In this document: piece after piece, positions 17,100-25,994 of the stretch
Numbering within the stretch: position 1 is the stretch's first letter
Layout: every line of letters starts with the position of its first letter
Source: Pseudomonas sp. Q2-TVG4-2
Lineage (GTDB): Bacteria > Pseudomonadota > Gammaproteobacteria > Pseudomonadales > Pseudomonadaceae
Assembly: GCF_013620795.1 (NCBI RefSeq)
Contig: NZ_LGLW01000015.1
Location: 1 to 47,630 of the forward strand
Reading direction: 5' to 3'
DNA: 47,630 nt
Position numbers and translations under genes: made by a program
Notes under the pieces: model-generated
Database searches by the model: none
Seen by the model: only the letters and a program-made list of their open reading frames with translations
Told to the model about the DNA's origin: nothing

Positions 17100-18299
17100 T
17101 CAGTGGTTGGGTTGTGTCACGCCGGGCCAGCCCGGCTGGCGGCGTAAATTGACGACTTGAAGCAGGGCTCCGGCCAGCGCAACCGCGCCCGCGCTGGCCG
17201 CGAGCGTCCAGGTAGGCATCTTCAGCAGCAGGACGAAACCACCTGCTGCTGCACCAATGGCGCTACCCAGGTACAACGCCGATTCATTGAGCGCGATGGC
17301 AAGATTTCCATCGCCATGTCGCTGCCTGGCCAGGATCAGCTCGTTGTTTTGAGGGACTTGCAGCGCCCAGCCGACTGCGCCCCACATCGCAATGGGCAGT
17401 ACCGCTAGCCAAGCGCTCAGCGCAGTGGCAAACGGCAGCAGAAACAATGACGCAGCCAGGATCATCATGATTGCGAAGACAAGTACGGGGCCCCTTACAC
17501 GATCCACGACGGGTCCAACGAAGAAGCTACCCAAAACGCCGCCAATGCCCCAGATCCAGAGATAGGGTGTCACTGAGCGGATCGCGCCATGGTCCGGATC
17601 GGCGAGCAAAGGCGCGATGAAGGTATACATGCCCAGGCTCGCAATCGCTGCCAACAGCGATACGAGCAGAATCGTTACTACATGCCCGTCGGCGAGAATC
17701 GCCAGCTTTTGACGCAACGAACTGGCAGGCGCTGCGGGTAAGGCGGGCAGCATGATCGACAGGCCTGCAAAGGCCAGCAGGCCAAGCAGCGTGACCAGCC
17801 AGAGTGCAGCCTGCCACCCCACCTGATCCGCGATCATCAGGCTGAGCGGAACACCCATCACCACGCCGCTAGCCATGCCGCCCATTATGATTGCGATGGA
17901 TTTGCCGCGCCGCTCAGCCGTTGAGAGCGCGGCGGACGCAGCGATGCCCATGGCCAGATACACACCAGCGCCGATACCGGCCACGGCTCGCCAGATCATC
18001 AACGCATCGAAGCCCGTCGCCATCGCGCTTGCGGCGTTGGCGATAACAAACAGCCCCAGGGCGAGCAGAAGGCCGGTGCGCTGCCGATCGGGTGGTGTCA
18101 GTGCTACGAAAACAGGGGACCCGAGACCGTAGGCCAACGTAAAGGCCGTCACCAGTTGCGCGGCGACAGCGACCGAAACCGAAAACGAGGCCTCGATCAT
18201 GGGTATAAGCCCGGCCGTGACATAGGACGCCATGCCAAGTGCGAATGCGCCCAGGGCTATCAGGTAGATGGGGAGCTGGTTGGGGGTGGGGTTGCTCAT
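17100..18299 (-). CDS. MFS exporter (DHA1 type) of the cargo cluster
   Basis: 399 residues with 12 hydrophobic segments. It resembles drug-efflux MFS proteins of the arabinose-efflux/AraJ group: a motif A-like loop (GSPVFVALTPPDRQRTG), the antiporter motif C region (GMASGVVMGVPLSL), and a central loop near residue 195. The ATG at 18299 has GGAG eight bases upstream. It lies 62 bases after the asparagine synthase gene. In context it most likely exports the end product and gives self-protection. Confidence 0.88.
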   Translation of the reverse strand: MSNPTPNQLPIYLIALGAFALGMASYVTAGLIPMIEASFSVSVAVAAQLVTAFTLAYGLGSPVFVALTPPDRQRTGLLLALGLFVIANAASAMATGFDALMIWRAVAGIGAGVYLAMGIAASAALSTAERRGKSIAIIMGGMASGVVMGVPLSLMIADQVGWQAALWLVTLLGLLAFAGLSIMLPALPAAPASSLRQKLAILADGHVVTILLVSLLAAIASLGMYTFIAPLLADPDHGAIRSVTPYLWIWGIGGVLGSFFVGPVVDRVRGPVLVFAIMMILAASLFLLPFATALSAWLAVLPIAMWGAVGWALQVPQNNELILARQRHGDGNLAIALNESALYLGSAIGAAAGGFVLLLKMPTWTLAASAGAVALAGALLQVVNLRRQPGWPGVTQPNH

Positions 18300-18361
18300 A
18301 AATGGCGCTCCACTAGAGGTCAGATGCAACGCGGCCCCATCGGGGACCGCGTCCGGATGGG

Positions 18362-20215
18362 TTAAAGGTCGAGGCTGACGTCCTGCTCGACGAGCCAGGT
18401 GTTGAGTCCCACGGCGAGTTCCATGCCCATGCGGTCGTACATGGGCGATATGTCGCCGATTGGCCTGTCGAGGGTTTGTCTCACGCGCGCGGTATCGAGC
18501 AGCACGCGCACAGGAGCGTCAGGGCTGGCCATGATTTCCTTCAACGAGGCGCGCAATGCTTGCTCGTATGCGGGATCTTGCGTCGACGGATAAGGGCTTT
18601 TGACCCGATCGGAGATCGACTGTGGCAGGAGATCGCGGGTCGCCGCGCGCAGGATACTTTTCTCGCGCCCGTCGAATGCCTTCATATCCCAAGGGATGTT
18701 GAAGGCATACTCGACCAGCCGGTGATCGCAGAACGGCACCCGGACCTCCAGGCCAACGGCCATGCTCATCCGGTCCTTACGATCAAGGAGCGTCTGGACG
18801 AAGCGGGTCAGGTTCAGGTAGCTCATCTGGCGCATACGCTGTTCTGCCGGACTTTCCGTGGCCAGGGTGGGGGTCTCGGCGATCGCCTGGCTGTAGCTGT
18901 CGCCCAGGAAGCCCGGCATGTCCAACTGACGCAGGAGACCATTGTCGAATAGCGTCTTGCCGTCGAAATACTTGCCCGTCACGGATGTCATCCATGGAAA
19001 GGTATCGGCCGCTATGGCTTCTGGATCATGGAACCAGCGATAGCCACCGAAGACCTCGTCAGCGCTCTCTCCGGATAGTGTGACGGTCGAGTGTTTACGC
19101 ACCTCCTGGAACAACCGATAGAGCGATGGCCACATGTCGCCCCAATAGGCTGGTGGAAGGTCAAGCGCATGGATGACTTGCCTGCGCAGCGCTGGGTCGG
19201 CCAATTCGCGGCTGTCGAGGATGATCTCGTTGTGGCTGGAGTGGATCCGCTCGACCAAGTCCCGTACGAAGGGGGCATCGGGTGTGCCGCGAACGGCGTC
19301 GCTGGTAAAGCCATTACCATGGTCGAGGAAATCGAGCGAGAAGGACCGAATATTGTCCTTGCCGGAGGCGAGCAGCTTCTTGGAGGCAAGGGCGGTGATG
19401 ATCGACGAGTCGAGTCCACCCGATAGCAGGCTGCACAAGGGGACGTCCGCGATAATTTGCCGCTCGACGATATCTTCCAGCAGGTCCCGGGTATGACGGA
19501 CGGTTTGCTCCCGAGAATGGGTATGGTCTCGCGCCTCGAGCTGCCAGTAGCGTCGACGGACGAGACCCCGTCGATCAATCCGGATTGCCTCGCCAGGCAA
19601 CACCTCGCGCATACCCTGAAAAACGGCATGCCCAGGCGTCTTCACCATCTCCAGGATCTCACGCAGCCCATCCGCCCGGACTTTGCGCGGCACGAGTGGG
19701 TTGGCCAGCAGCGCCTTGGGCTCAGATCCGAAGATCACGCCATCTGCCGTCTGGTAGTAATACAATGGCTTTACGCCCATGCGGTCTCGGATCAAGAGCA
19801 GTTGCTGGTTGCGCATATCCCACAGCGCAAATGCGAACATGCCGTTCAGATGATCAACGAAGCCCTCGCCCCATTCGAGATAGGCGCGCAGAACGACTTC
19901 TGTATCGCTGCGGCTTTCGAACCGGTGTCCTCGAACCCGAAGCTCCGCACGAAGCTCCCGAAAGTTGTAGACCTCACCGCTATAGGTGATGGCCGCAGTC
20001 TCCCGGCCATCAGCCTGGCGGACCAGCATCGGCTGCTTGCCGCCGTCCAGATCGATGATCGACAGCCGACGATGCCCTAAGCCGATTGGTCCGCTCGTCC
20101 AGACGCCTTCGGCATCCGGGCCCCGCAACGCCATGGTGTCTGTCATGCGCTGCAAGGTGTCTTGTTGCGTCTGCATGTTGAGGCTGTAAGACAGCCATCC
20201 TGCGATTCCACACAT
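18362..20215 (-). CDS. asnB: Glutamine-hydrolysing asparagine synthase, pathway amidating enzyme
   Basis: 617 residues. After Met removal, Cys2 of MCGIAGW is the glutaminase nucleophile, which fixes the start at 20215 (GGGAG six bases upstream). The class II glutaminase domain covers about residues 2-210 (RGPDAEG, GHRRLSIIDL, YSGEVYNF). The ATP-pyrophosphatase domain follows with SGGLDSS at about 265-271 and downstream SGESADEVFGGY. Both active sites look intact. Family members form asparagine from aspartate or amidate carboxylates in natural-product pathways. Here, placed with an ALAS-like enzyme and an exporter, amidation of a pathway carboxylate is the more likely role. It starts 22 bases after the oxidoreductase gene. 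Confidence 0.92.
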   Translation of the reverse strand: MCGIAGWLSYSLNMQTQQDTLQRMTDTMALRGPDAEGVWTSGPIGLGHRRLSIIDLDGGKQPMLVRQADGRETAAITYSGEVYNFRELRAELRVRGHRFESRSDTEVVLRAYLEWGEGFVDHLNGMFAFALWDMRNQQLLLIRDRMGVKPLYYYQTADGVIFGSEPKALLANPLVPRKVRADGLREILEMVKTPGHAVFQGMREVLPGEAIRIDRRGLVRRRYWQLEARDHTHSREQTVRHTRDLLEDIVERQIIADVPLCSLLSGGLDSSIITALASKKLLASGKDNIRSFSLDFLDHGNGFTSDAVRGTPDAPFVRDLVERIHSSHNEIILDSRELADPALRRQVIHALDLPPAYWGDMWPSLYRLFQEVRKHSTVTLSGESADEVFGGYRWFHDPEAIAADTFPWMTSVTGKYFDGKTLFDNGLLRQLDMPGFLGDSYSQAIAETPTLATESPAEQRMRQMSYLNLTRFVQTLLDRKDRMSMAVGLEVRVPFCDHRLVEYAFNIPWDMKAFDGREKSILRAATRDLLPQSISDRVKSPYPSTQDPAYEQALRASLKEIMASPDAPVRVLLDTARVRQTLDRPIGDISPMYDRMGMELAVGLNTWLVEQDVSLDL

Positions 20216-20237
20216 AGTGTTCTCCCAACGATTTCTG

Positions 20238-21308
20238 TTAGCCAAGGCTTTCCAAGTTGCTGTCCTCGGCTAGCAAGGTGCGTGTCTCGCCATGGTTGTA
20301 GCGAGCCGGGGGCGGGGTCTGGGCACGAGCTTCCAGCTCGTTGAGCATGCGCTGCAGATTGATGGCCGTGCGAAGGTCGGCAAATGGCTGGGCGGGTGGT
20401 TCCCGATGCCTGACCCACCGCAAGACCTGCCTGCACAGCTGAGAAAGCTTGTGTAGCGTTTCCAAGCCTGGCTGAGTGGGCGAGGTCACCAGTTCGTGCA
20501 GCACAAGCTCCGTACCGTCCGTATCGCGCATCCAGATACGAAGGTGATCGTGATCCCATCGAGGCGTGTCGAAGATCAGCCGCGCCTGGATCAACTGGTC
20601 CTCTCGATCGATGAAGGAAAAGTCCAACGTGCGCTGCCGAACGATGTTGACGAAGCTGCTGTAGCCGCTGACTGGAGCATTGCCGAGCGTTGCGGTCAGT
20701 TGTAGGGTGTCGAGTACCGCGTTGCCTGAAATGGAAAAGTCGGACCTGATGCCCAGCACGTCAGCCAGGCACAATGGGCCTGCGGTCGGGCAGATCCAGG
20801 TCAGCAGATCCAATGCGTGAATTGCCTCGCTAGTTACCCCGCAGGTGGGACGATAGTCGTTGATGCGGTCCTTGCCCCAATGAAAGCTGGCGCGCACCAG
20901 CCGCCAATCATGCCGAGCGACCCAGTCACGCAGCACTCTGCTCGCATCCGAATACCGCTCGACCAGATCCAGGGCGAATCCGTCTATGTTGGTAAGGGCT
21001 GCCTCCACCCTCATGAGGTTATCGGTTGGAGTCGTCAGAGGTTTCTCGCAAATGACGAAGCCTCGAAACTCCGCTAACTGCTCCAAAACGCTGGCGTGAC
21101 TAATATCGTTGACGCTCACCACCACTATGTCGGGCAAGAAATCCTGGAGCGCGCCATCGATACGATCGAAATAACGCAGCGTCGTGGCTTTCTGCTGGCG
21201 ATCGACATAGGCGAGCGAGACCGGGTTGCCGCAGGTGGCGCCAATGTGCTCGAAGGCGCGCTGGAAGCGCTGGCCGGCGTATCCGAGGCCGATAATCAGA
21301 ACGTTCAT
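20238..21308 (-). CDS. Gfo/Idh/MocA-family oxidoreductase
   Basis: 356 residues. The N-terminal Rossmann fold has GLGYAG (residues 7-12), and the family EKP motif (CEKPL) is at about 87-91. A C-terminal alpha/beta substrate domain follows, with a conserved-looking H in SEAIHALDLL. Start at the ATG at 21308, with AGGAGG upstream and ATGA overlap with the acetyltransferase stop. The family oxidises or reduces hydroxy/keto groups with NAD(P), and some members catalyse eliminations. In this pathway it could drive loss of the serine-derived hydroxyl; that step is inference. Confidence 0.88.
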   Translation of the reverse strand: MNVLIIGLGYAGQRFQRAFEHIGATCGNPVSLAYVDRQQKATTLRYFDRIDGALQDFLPDIVVVSVNDISHASVLEQLAEFRGFVICEKPLTTPTDNLMRVEAALTNIDGFALDLVERYSDASRVLRDWVARHDWRLVRASFHWGKDRINDYRPTCGVTSEAIHALDLLTWICPTAGPLCLADVLGIRSDFSISGNAVLDTLQLTATLGNAPVSGYSSFVNIVRQRTLDFSFIDREDQLIQARLIFDTPRWDHDHLRIWMRDTDGTELVLHELVTSPTQPGLETLHKLSQLCRQVLRWVRHREPPAQPFADLRTAINLQRMLNELEARAQTPPPARYNHGETRTLLAEDSNLESLG

Positions 21309-21808
21309 CCGAGCACCTCCTGACGGATCAGCAGGCGTTCGTTGCTGGTCTTGAAACCAAGGGCTTCGTAAAGCCGGCCAGCATCCTCGGTGCTCTGCAG
21401 CACCACGGCGGCAACGTCTCGATTGGCGAACCAGCGAAGCAGCTGATGCATAAGTTGCGTTGCGATTCCCTTCGCTCGCCATTGGGGGGCCACCACGACC
21501 GACTGAATCCAGCCGGAGAGACCGTTGAGGCTGCCCGGGGCGGGCGCACGAACATCGATGATGCCGGTCGCGCAACCGATAATCTGTCCCGAGTCGCGGT
21601 GTTCGACCGCAAGAATCTGCACGGCGTCGTTTATGCCGAGCGTACTCATCAACCACCCACGGTAGGCCGCGCGCCAACGCGCGCAATCTTCCGGGGTGCG
21701 GCTGGAATAACTGGCCGAGGTCCCATCGAGCAAATACGCGCGCAGTTCTATCAGGCTGCCCACGTCGGTAGGCGTCGCGTTTCGAACGAGGAACAATAGA
21801 TCGCTCAT
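21305..21808 (-). CDS. GNAT-family N-acetyltransferase
   Basis: 167 residues. GNAT fold with motif A IQSVVVAPQWRAKGIATQLM (the Q/RxxGxA acetyl-CoA loop) at about residues 98-117 and a motif B YEALGF near the end. The start (ATG 21808) overlaps the ALAS-like gene's stop, and its stop overlaps the oxidoreductase start, so the three enzymes are co-translated. The probable substrate is the free amine of the amino ketone made by the upstream gene. Confidence 0.9.
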   Translation of the reverse strand: MSDLLFLVRNATPTDVGSLIELRAYLLDGTSASYSSRTPEDCARWRAAYRGWLMSTLGINDAVQILAVEHRDSGQIIGCATGIIDVRAPAPGSLNGLSGWIQSVVVAPQWRAKGIATQLMHQLLRWFANRDVAAVVLQSTEDAGRLYEALGFKTSNERLLIRQEVLG

Positions 21809-23040
21809 CACGCTACCTCCATGCCGAACGCCTTTGAGGCAAGCGGTATGGAGAAATGCTCGAAGGTCTCGCGCAGCGAGGCGGCGAGATGCTCGATTTG
21901 CCCGTGACCGTGGTTCGGAGTGGCATTGATCCGGAACCGCTCGGTGCCCACGGGTACTGATGGATAATTGATCGGCTGCAGGTACACGCCATGGGTATGC
22001 AGCAGGCGCTGCGCGGCCGCCTTGCACCGCTCCGCTTCGCCAACCAACACCGGTAGGACGTGCGTTTGCGAGCAGGGCATGACGGGGATGTCGTAGCGCT
22101 TCAAGTACTCGCGCAGGTACGCCGTGTTGCAGTGAAGCCGGTCGCGCTCCTCGTTACTGACCTTAAGGTGCTCTACGCTCGCCAGGCAGCCTGCTGTGAC
22201 GGCAGGGGGCAGGGATGTAGTGAAGATGAAGCCGGTCGCAAAGGAGCGCACGGCATCGACGATGATCTGCGTTGAGGCGATGTAGCCCCCGATTACGCCG
22301 ATGGCTTTGGCCATGGTGCCCTGAATGATATCGACCTGCTCGGCAATGCCGCGCTCAGCGGCTATGCCGGCACCGCGAGGTCCGTACATGCCGACCGCAT
22401 GAACTTCGTCTAGGTAGGTCAGGGCGTTGAATCGCTTTGCGACCTCGATGATCTCGTCGATGGGTGCAATGTCGCCATCCATGGAATAGATCGACTCGAA
22501 CACGACGAGCTTCGGTTGGCCGAGCGGATAGCTCGCCAGGATCTGCTCCAGATGACGCACGTCATTGTGCCGAAAGACCTTGCGCTCGTTCGGCGTCGCA
22601 CGGATGCCGCTGACGATCGAGGCGTGGTTCAACGCATCACTGGCGACTACACAATCAGGTATCTGTCGCAGCAGGCATTGAAGTGTCGCGTCGTTGGAGC
22701 CAAACCCGGTGGGGAAAACCAGTGCCGCTTCCTTGCCATGCCAGTCCGCCAGGCTGCCTTCGAGACAGGCGTACAGCTCATGGGACCCACCAATGTTGCG
22801 TGAACCACCGGAGCCAGCTCCATAGGTTTCCAGAGCTTGATGCATCCGCTCACGTACCAATGGGTGCTGCGACATACCGAGATAGTCGTTGCTGCACCAG
22901 ACCACTACCGGATCCTGGTGTTTGCCCTCCACCTTCGCCAGCGGATACTGCCCGCATATCCGACTCAAGGTGGTAAAGGTGCGGTATTGGTTGGATGACT
23001 TCAGCAGCTCCAACTGTTCGCGAAGTAAAGATTGGTACAT
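21808..23040 (-). CDS. 5-aminolevulinate-synthase-like PLP enzyme, predicted serine-accepting
   Basis: 410-residue alpha-oxoamine synthase, closest by eye to ALAS: QYRTF (R20), VWCSNDYLGMSQHP, SDALNHASI, FESIYSMDGDIAPI and YLDEVHAVGMYGPRG all match. The PLP lysine is K245 in GTMAKAIGV. In Rhodobacter capsulatus ALAS the block GGTRNISG contains Thr83, which restricts the amino acid to glycine; here the block is GGSRNIGG, with Ser80 at that position. ALAS variants altered at this Thr are known to accept serine. The succinyl-contact region reads INYPSVP instead of INFPTVP. Gammaproteobacteria make ALA by the C5 route, so a stand-alone ALAS in an operon of tailoring enzymes points to secondary metabolism. 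AGGAG lies eight bases before the ATG. Confidence 0.9.
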   Translation of the reverse strand: MYQSLLREQLELLKSSNQYRTFTTLSRICGQYPLAKVEGKHQDPVVVWCSNDYLGMSQHPLVRERMHQALETYGAGSGGSRNIGGSHELYACLEGSLADWHGKEAALVFPTGFGSNDATLQCLLRQIPDCVVASDALNHASIVSGIRATPNERKVFRHNDVRHLEQILASYPLGQPKLVVFESIYSMDGDIAPIDEIIEVAKRFNALTYLDEVHAVGMYGPRGAGIAAERGIAEQVDIIQGTMAKAIGVIGGYIASTQIIVDAVRSFATGFIFTTSLPPAVTAGCLASVEHLKVSNEERDRLHCNTAYLREYLKRYDIPVMPCSQTHVLPVLVGEAERCKAAAQRLLHTHGVYLQPINYPSVPVGTERFRINATPNHGHGQIEHLAASLRETFEHFSIPLASKAFGMEVA

Positions 23041-23071
23041 CCGTATATCTCCTGAGTGAGCGAATTGGCTC

Positions 23072-23096
23072 GGTCCGTGTGGCTCTGGCCCGGACC
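23072..23096. promoter_or_regulatory. Inverted repeat in the divergent control region of the cargo cluster
   Basis: GGTCCG (23072-23077) and CGGACC (23091-23096) form a perfect inverted repeat in the 139-base gap between the divergent ALAS-like operon and the MmyB-type regulator gene. It lies just upstream of the ALAS-like gene's ribosome site, a plausible operator for the regulator. A TTGACA occurs at about 23148, but no matching -10 fits before the regulator start. Confidence 0.35.
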
Positions 23097-23179
23097 TTCT
23101 AAACGACAGGGCGCTATTCTTAGTACCGGTTTGATGGGGTTACAATTTGACAACTTATGCTATTACTGGAGGTAACCGG

Positions 23180-24058
23180 ATGAGTGCGCCACGCAGCCTT
23201 GAGCGAAACCGAGCAGAGCTGGCCGACTTCCTGCGTAACCGACGCGAGCGGATCACACCGCAGGAGGTTGGGCTTCCCGCAGGCGGGCGTCGCCGTACCC
23301 CTGGGTTACGGCGCGAGGAAGTGGCGGCGTTGGCGGGGGTCGGATTGTCCTGGTACACCTGGCTCGAGCAGGGCCGAGAGATCAGCGTCTCGGCTTCTTT
23401 CCTGGAAAATCTGTCCCGCACGTTGAAGCTGGATGCGACAGAGCGCCGCTACCTGTTTCTCCTGGCTCACCAGCGCTTGCCACCTGAGCCGGGCAAGACT
23501 TGGTGTGTCGTGCCATCATTGGTGCACCGGCTGATTAGCGACCTGCCGTTGCGGCCGGCCTATGTATTGAATCTGCGATGGGACGTGCTGGCCTGGAACG
23601 CGGCAGCGGACAAGGTATTTGGTTTCTCAAGCTATCCGGTTGAGCGGCGCAACTTGCTCTGGCTGCTTTTCACCGCGCCGGCGATGCGAGCGCTGCTGGA
23701 CCCCTGGGATGATCAAGCTCTTCAGATACTGTCGAGCTTTCGCCGTGACTTCGTCAGAGCGCCTCAGGACCCCGAGATCGGTGCGCTGGTAAGGGACCTG
23801 GAGAAAGTGGACCCGGACTTCAAGAGCTGGTGGCAACAACAGGACATCCATGGGCCATGCCAGGGCATTCGCCATTTCCACATCGGCGATGTTGGTCCGG
23901 TGGTGTTCGATCACACCTCGCTGACCATCGACGTCGATCGGCATCTGCGCTTGGTCTACTACGCAGCCAAGCAGGGCCAAGTTCAGAGCGAGGTCTTCGA
24001 ACAATGGCTGCAAGAGGAGGCGGAGCAGGCCAACATTGACGCCGCGGCGCTTAGCTGA
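23180..24058 (+). CDS. MmyB-type XRE-family regulator divergent from the cargo operon
   Basis: 292 residues from the ATG at 23180 (GGAGG seven bases upstream; the longer frame from 23147 is disfavoured). An N-terminal XRE HTH (LRREEVAALAGVGLSWYTWLEQGR) is followed by the MmyB ligand-binding PAS-like domain (AYVLNLRWDVLAWNAAADKVFG; RHFHIGDVGPVVFDHTSL). Members usually control a divergently transcribed gene. The target here is probably the ALAS-like operon, possibly with a fatty-acyl or pathway ligand. The 3' end overlaps the relaxase gene by eight bases in convergent orientation. Confidence 0.9.
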   Translation: MSAPRSLERNRAELADFLRNRRERITPQEVGLPAGGRRRTPGLRREEVAALAGVGLSWYTWLEQGREISVSASFLENLSRTLKLDATERRYLFLLAHQRLPPEPGKTWCVVPSLVHRLISDLPLRPAYVLNLRWDVLAWNAAADKVFGFSSYPVERRNLLWLLFTAPAMRALLDPWDDQALQILSSFRRDFVRAPQDPEIGALVRDLEKVDPDFKSWWQQQDIHGPCQGIRHFHIGDVGPVVFDHTSLTIDVDRHLRLVYYAAKQGQVQSEVFEQWLQEEAEQANIDAAALS

Positions 24059-25994
24059 CGGCGGGGCCGCGCGGCCGTCCGATGTGCCAGGAAACACTGT
24101 TTCCCTGGATGACGGCCGTCACGCTTTGTCCGAGTTTGGGCTCGATCACTGGTTTCCAAGGTACAAGGCTGAAGCCCATGCGATCCTCGAGCAGGGCGTA
24201 GCGTCCACTGGCCAGTTGCAGGCTACGTTGGTAGATGCCGGTAATGGGCGCTCCGTCGGCTGCAGGCCGATAGCGCAAACCGGTCTTCGCTTCCAAGTTC
24301 CGCCCAATCGCCTCTAGCTCACGCCCACGGAGCGTCGCCAGCAAATTCCGTGAAAGGATTACCTGCATTCCCTGGCGCGTAGCTAGCCCTTGCTCGACCA
24401 GATAAACCGTACGCTGGCGAAGTGCGTCTCTTACCTGCGCGCCGAATCCAGATCCTGCAATGGCCCGAGCATTCCCAACGAGCTGTTGGTCCAGCCAGGT
24501 GGCTCCCATTGCCCGGGCTTGCCGCTCGACGGAAAGCGGGGTGCAAACCTTGAGCGACAATCCATCGCAGCGTTGCGCATCATATTCCCAGCCACGCTCG
24601 ACGAGATCGCTGGGCACACGCCACAGCCCATGACCTGTCCGCTCCACGATACCCGCTCGGCGCAATGCTTCCAGCCGCCGTTCATGGGCATCCAGCAATA
24701 CCTGCGGGTCGAACCCCGAAGCCTGATCTGTTACCAGTACCGCGCGGTGGCGCTCTCTTTGGTACAGGCCATCAATGGCAAGCGCGGCGATGCGCCGGTC
24801 AATCTCTCGCGGCTTGGGCGATACACTGGCCTCAATCACCGCACCCAGCGGGTATTGGGTCAGGTCCGTGCGCTCAGGCAAGGTCAGGTAGTGTGCTTTT
24901 CCATCGGTGCCATCCAGCACCAGATAAACGCGGTCATGTGACTCGCCGGCAAGACCCTTGGCAAGCAGCCGTCCCGTGACGCAATGGCCTTTGCCTGGCT
25001 GGAACACTACCTGCTCCCGCTGTATCCCGCTCATGGCCCGTTGCATCGTCCGCACGATGTCGCCACGTTCTCCCAAGGCGCGCAGTGTGCGCTCTGTATT
25101 GTCGTTGATGTGCCACTGGCCAGCCTTGCCTTGCCGCGCAAGTCCCAAGCGCTCCAAATGCTGCAGGCGACCGATGAGCTGCTGGCGCCGGGGGTGCCGA
25201 GCGAGATCCTCCAGCCGCACGACATTGGCCTGATCCCGTTGCAAAAGTGTACGGTCCAGGCTGGTCATTCGGTCCTGATCGACCTCTCGCTGCAGGCTGC
25301 GTTGAATCTCGATTTCAGTGCGGGGGCCGAGCCATTCGGTGGCCAGCTCCGAGGCACGATCACGCATGCCTTGGGCAATGTAGCCGCGCGCGATGACGAG
25401 ATCCCGGCCAGTGTCGTCCTTGCCGCGCAGCGCGATGTGTGTGTGCGGGTTATCGGTGTTCCAATGGTCCACGGCGACCCAATCGAGGCGAGTACCCAGG
25501 TCGGTCTCGACGCGGTCCATCAGATGGCGCGTGAAGGTGCGCAGCTCATCCAGCGATTCCGCATCCTCGGGCGAAACGATGAAGCGAAACTGGTGGCGAT
25601 CGTCACGACCGCGCGCCTCGAACGCTTCCAGATCTGCCCGGTCGGTCATGGGGCCATAGGCCTGACCGGGCTCGCCGTCACGCCCAACACCCTCGCGCTC
25701 GATATAGCGCAGATGTGATGCGGTGGAACGCTGCCCAGCCTTTCGAAGATTCACGAGCCGGGTCTTGATCGTCACCCGTCGAGCATAAGCCGAATTGCCG
25801 CGGTCGTTGAATCGTGCGGCGACGTGGCCGCGGCCGAGGCGGGCGCCTGGCTGATGGCCCGCTTTGCGACCGACAGCGCCGGCTTTGCTTGCTTGCCGAA
25901 GGATTCGCGTCACGAACGACTGGCCGCGTTGCTTGGGAGATCCAACCTTGGGCTGGAGTCGGTCATCACGCGTCCTGTCTCGCCGATTGTTCAT
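24051..25994 (-). CDS. traI: Relaxase/mobilization nuclease (VirD2/TraI-like, DUF3363)
   Basis: 647 residues from the ATG at 25994 (GGAG seven bases upstream; the frame to 26069 has no start signal). A basic N-terminus is followed by the relaxase core: a candidate catalytic Tyr97 in SHLRYIER and the metal-binding His cluster H177...H184-T-H186 in VDHWNTDNPHTHIALRG. The DUF3363 C-terminal half continues to the end. It would nick oriT and pilot the strand to TraG. Tn4371-type ICEs carry this gene next to traF and parA/repA, as here. Confidence 0.93.
   Translation of the reverse strand: MNNRRDRTRDDRLQPKVGSPKQRGQSFVTRILRQASKAGAVGRKAGHQPGARLGRGHVAARFNDRGNSAYARRVTIKTRLVNLRKAGQRSTASHLRYIEREGVGRDGEPGQAYGPMTDRADLEAFEARGRDDRHQFRFIVSPEDAESLDELRTFTRHLMDRVETDLGTRLDWVAVDHWNTDNPHTHIALRGKDDTGRDLVIARGYIAQGMRDRASELATEWLGPRTEIEIQRSLQREVDQDRMTSLDRTLLQRDQANVVRLEDLARHPRRQQLIGRLQHLERLGLARQGKAGQWHINDNTERTLRALGERGDIVRTMQRAMSGIQREQVVFQPGKGHCVTGRLLAKGLAGESHDRVYLVLDGTDGKAHYLTLPERTDLTQYPLGAVIEASVSPKPREIDRRIAALAIDGLYQRERHRAVLVTDQASGFDPQVLLDAHERRLEALRRAGIVERTGHGLWRVPSDLVERGWEYDAQRCDGLSLKVCTPLSVERQARAMGATWLDQQLVGNARAIAGSGFGAQVRDALRQRTVYLVEQGLATRQGMQVILSRNLLATLRGRELEAIGRNLEAKTGLRYRPAADGAPITGIYQRSLQLASGRYALLEDRMGFSLVPWKPVIEPKLGQSVTAVIQGNSVSWHIGRPRGPAVS

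Noticed and set aside
23148..23160. TTGACA as -35 of the MmyB-type regulator
   Set aside because: At normal spacing the -10 would fall on the ribosome site, so this box cannot drive the gene as annotated.
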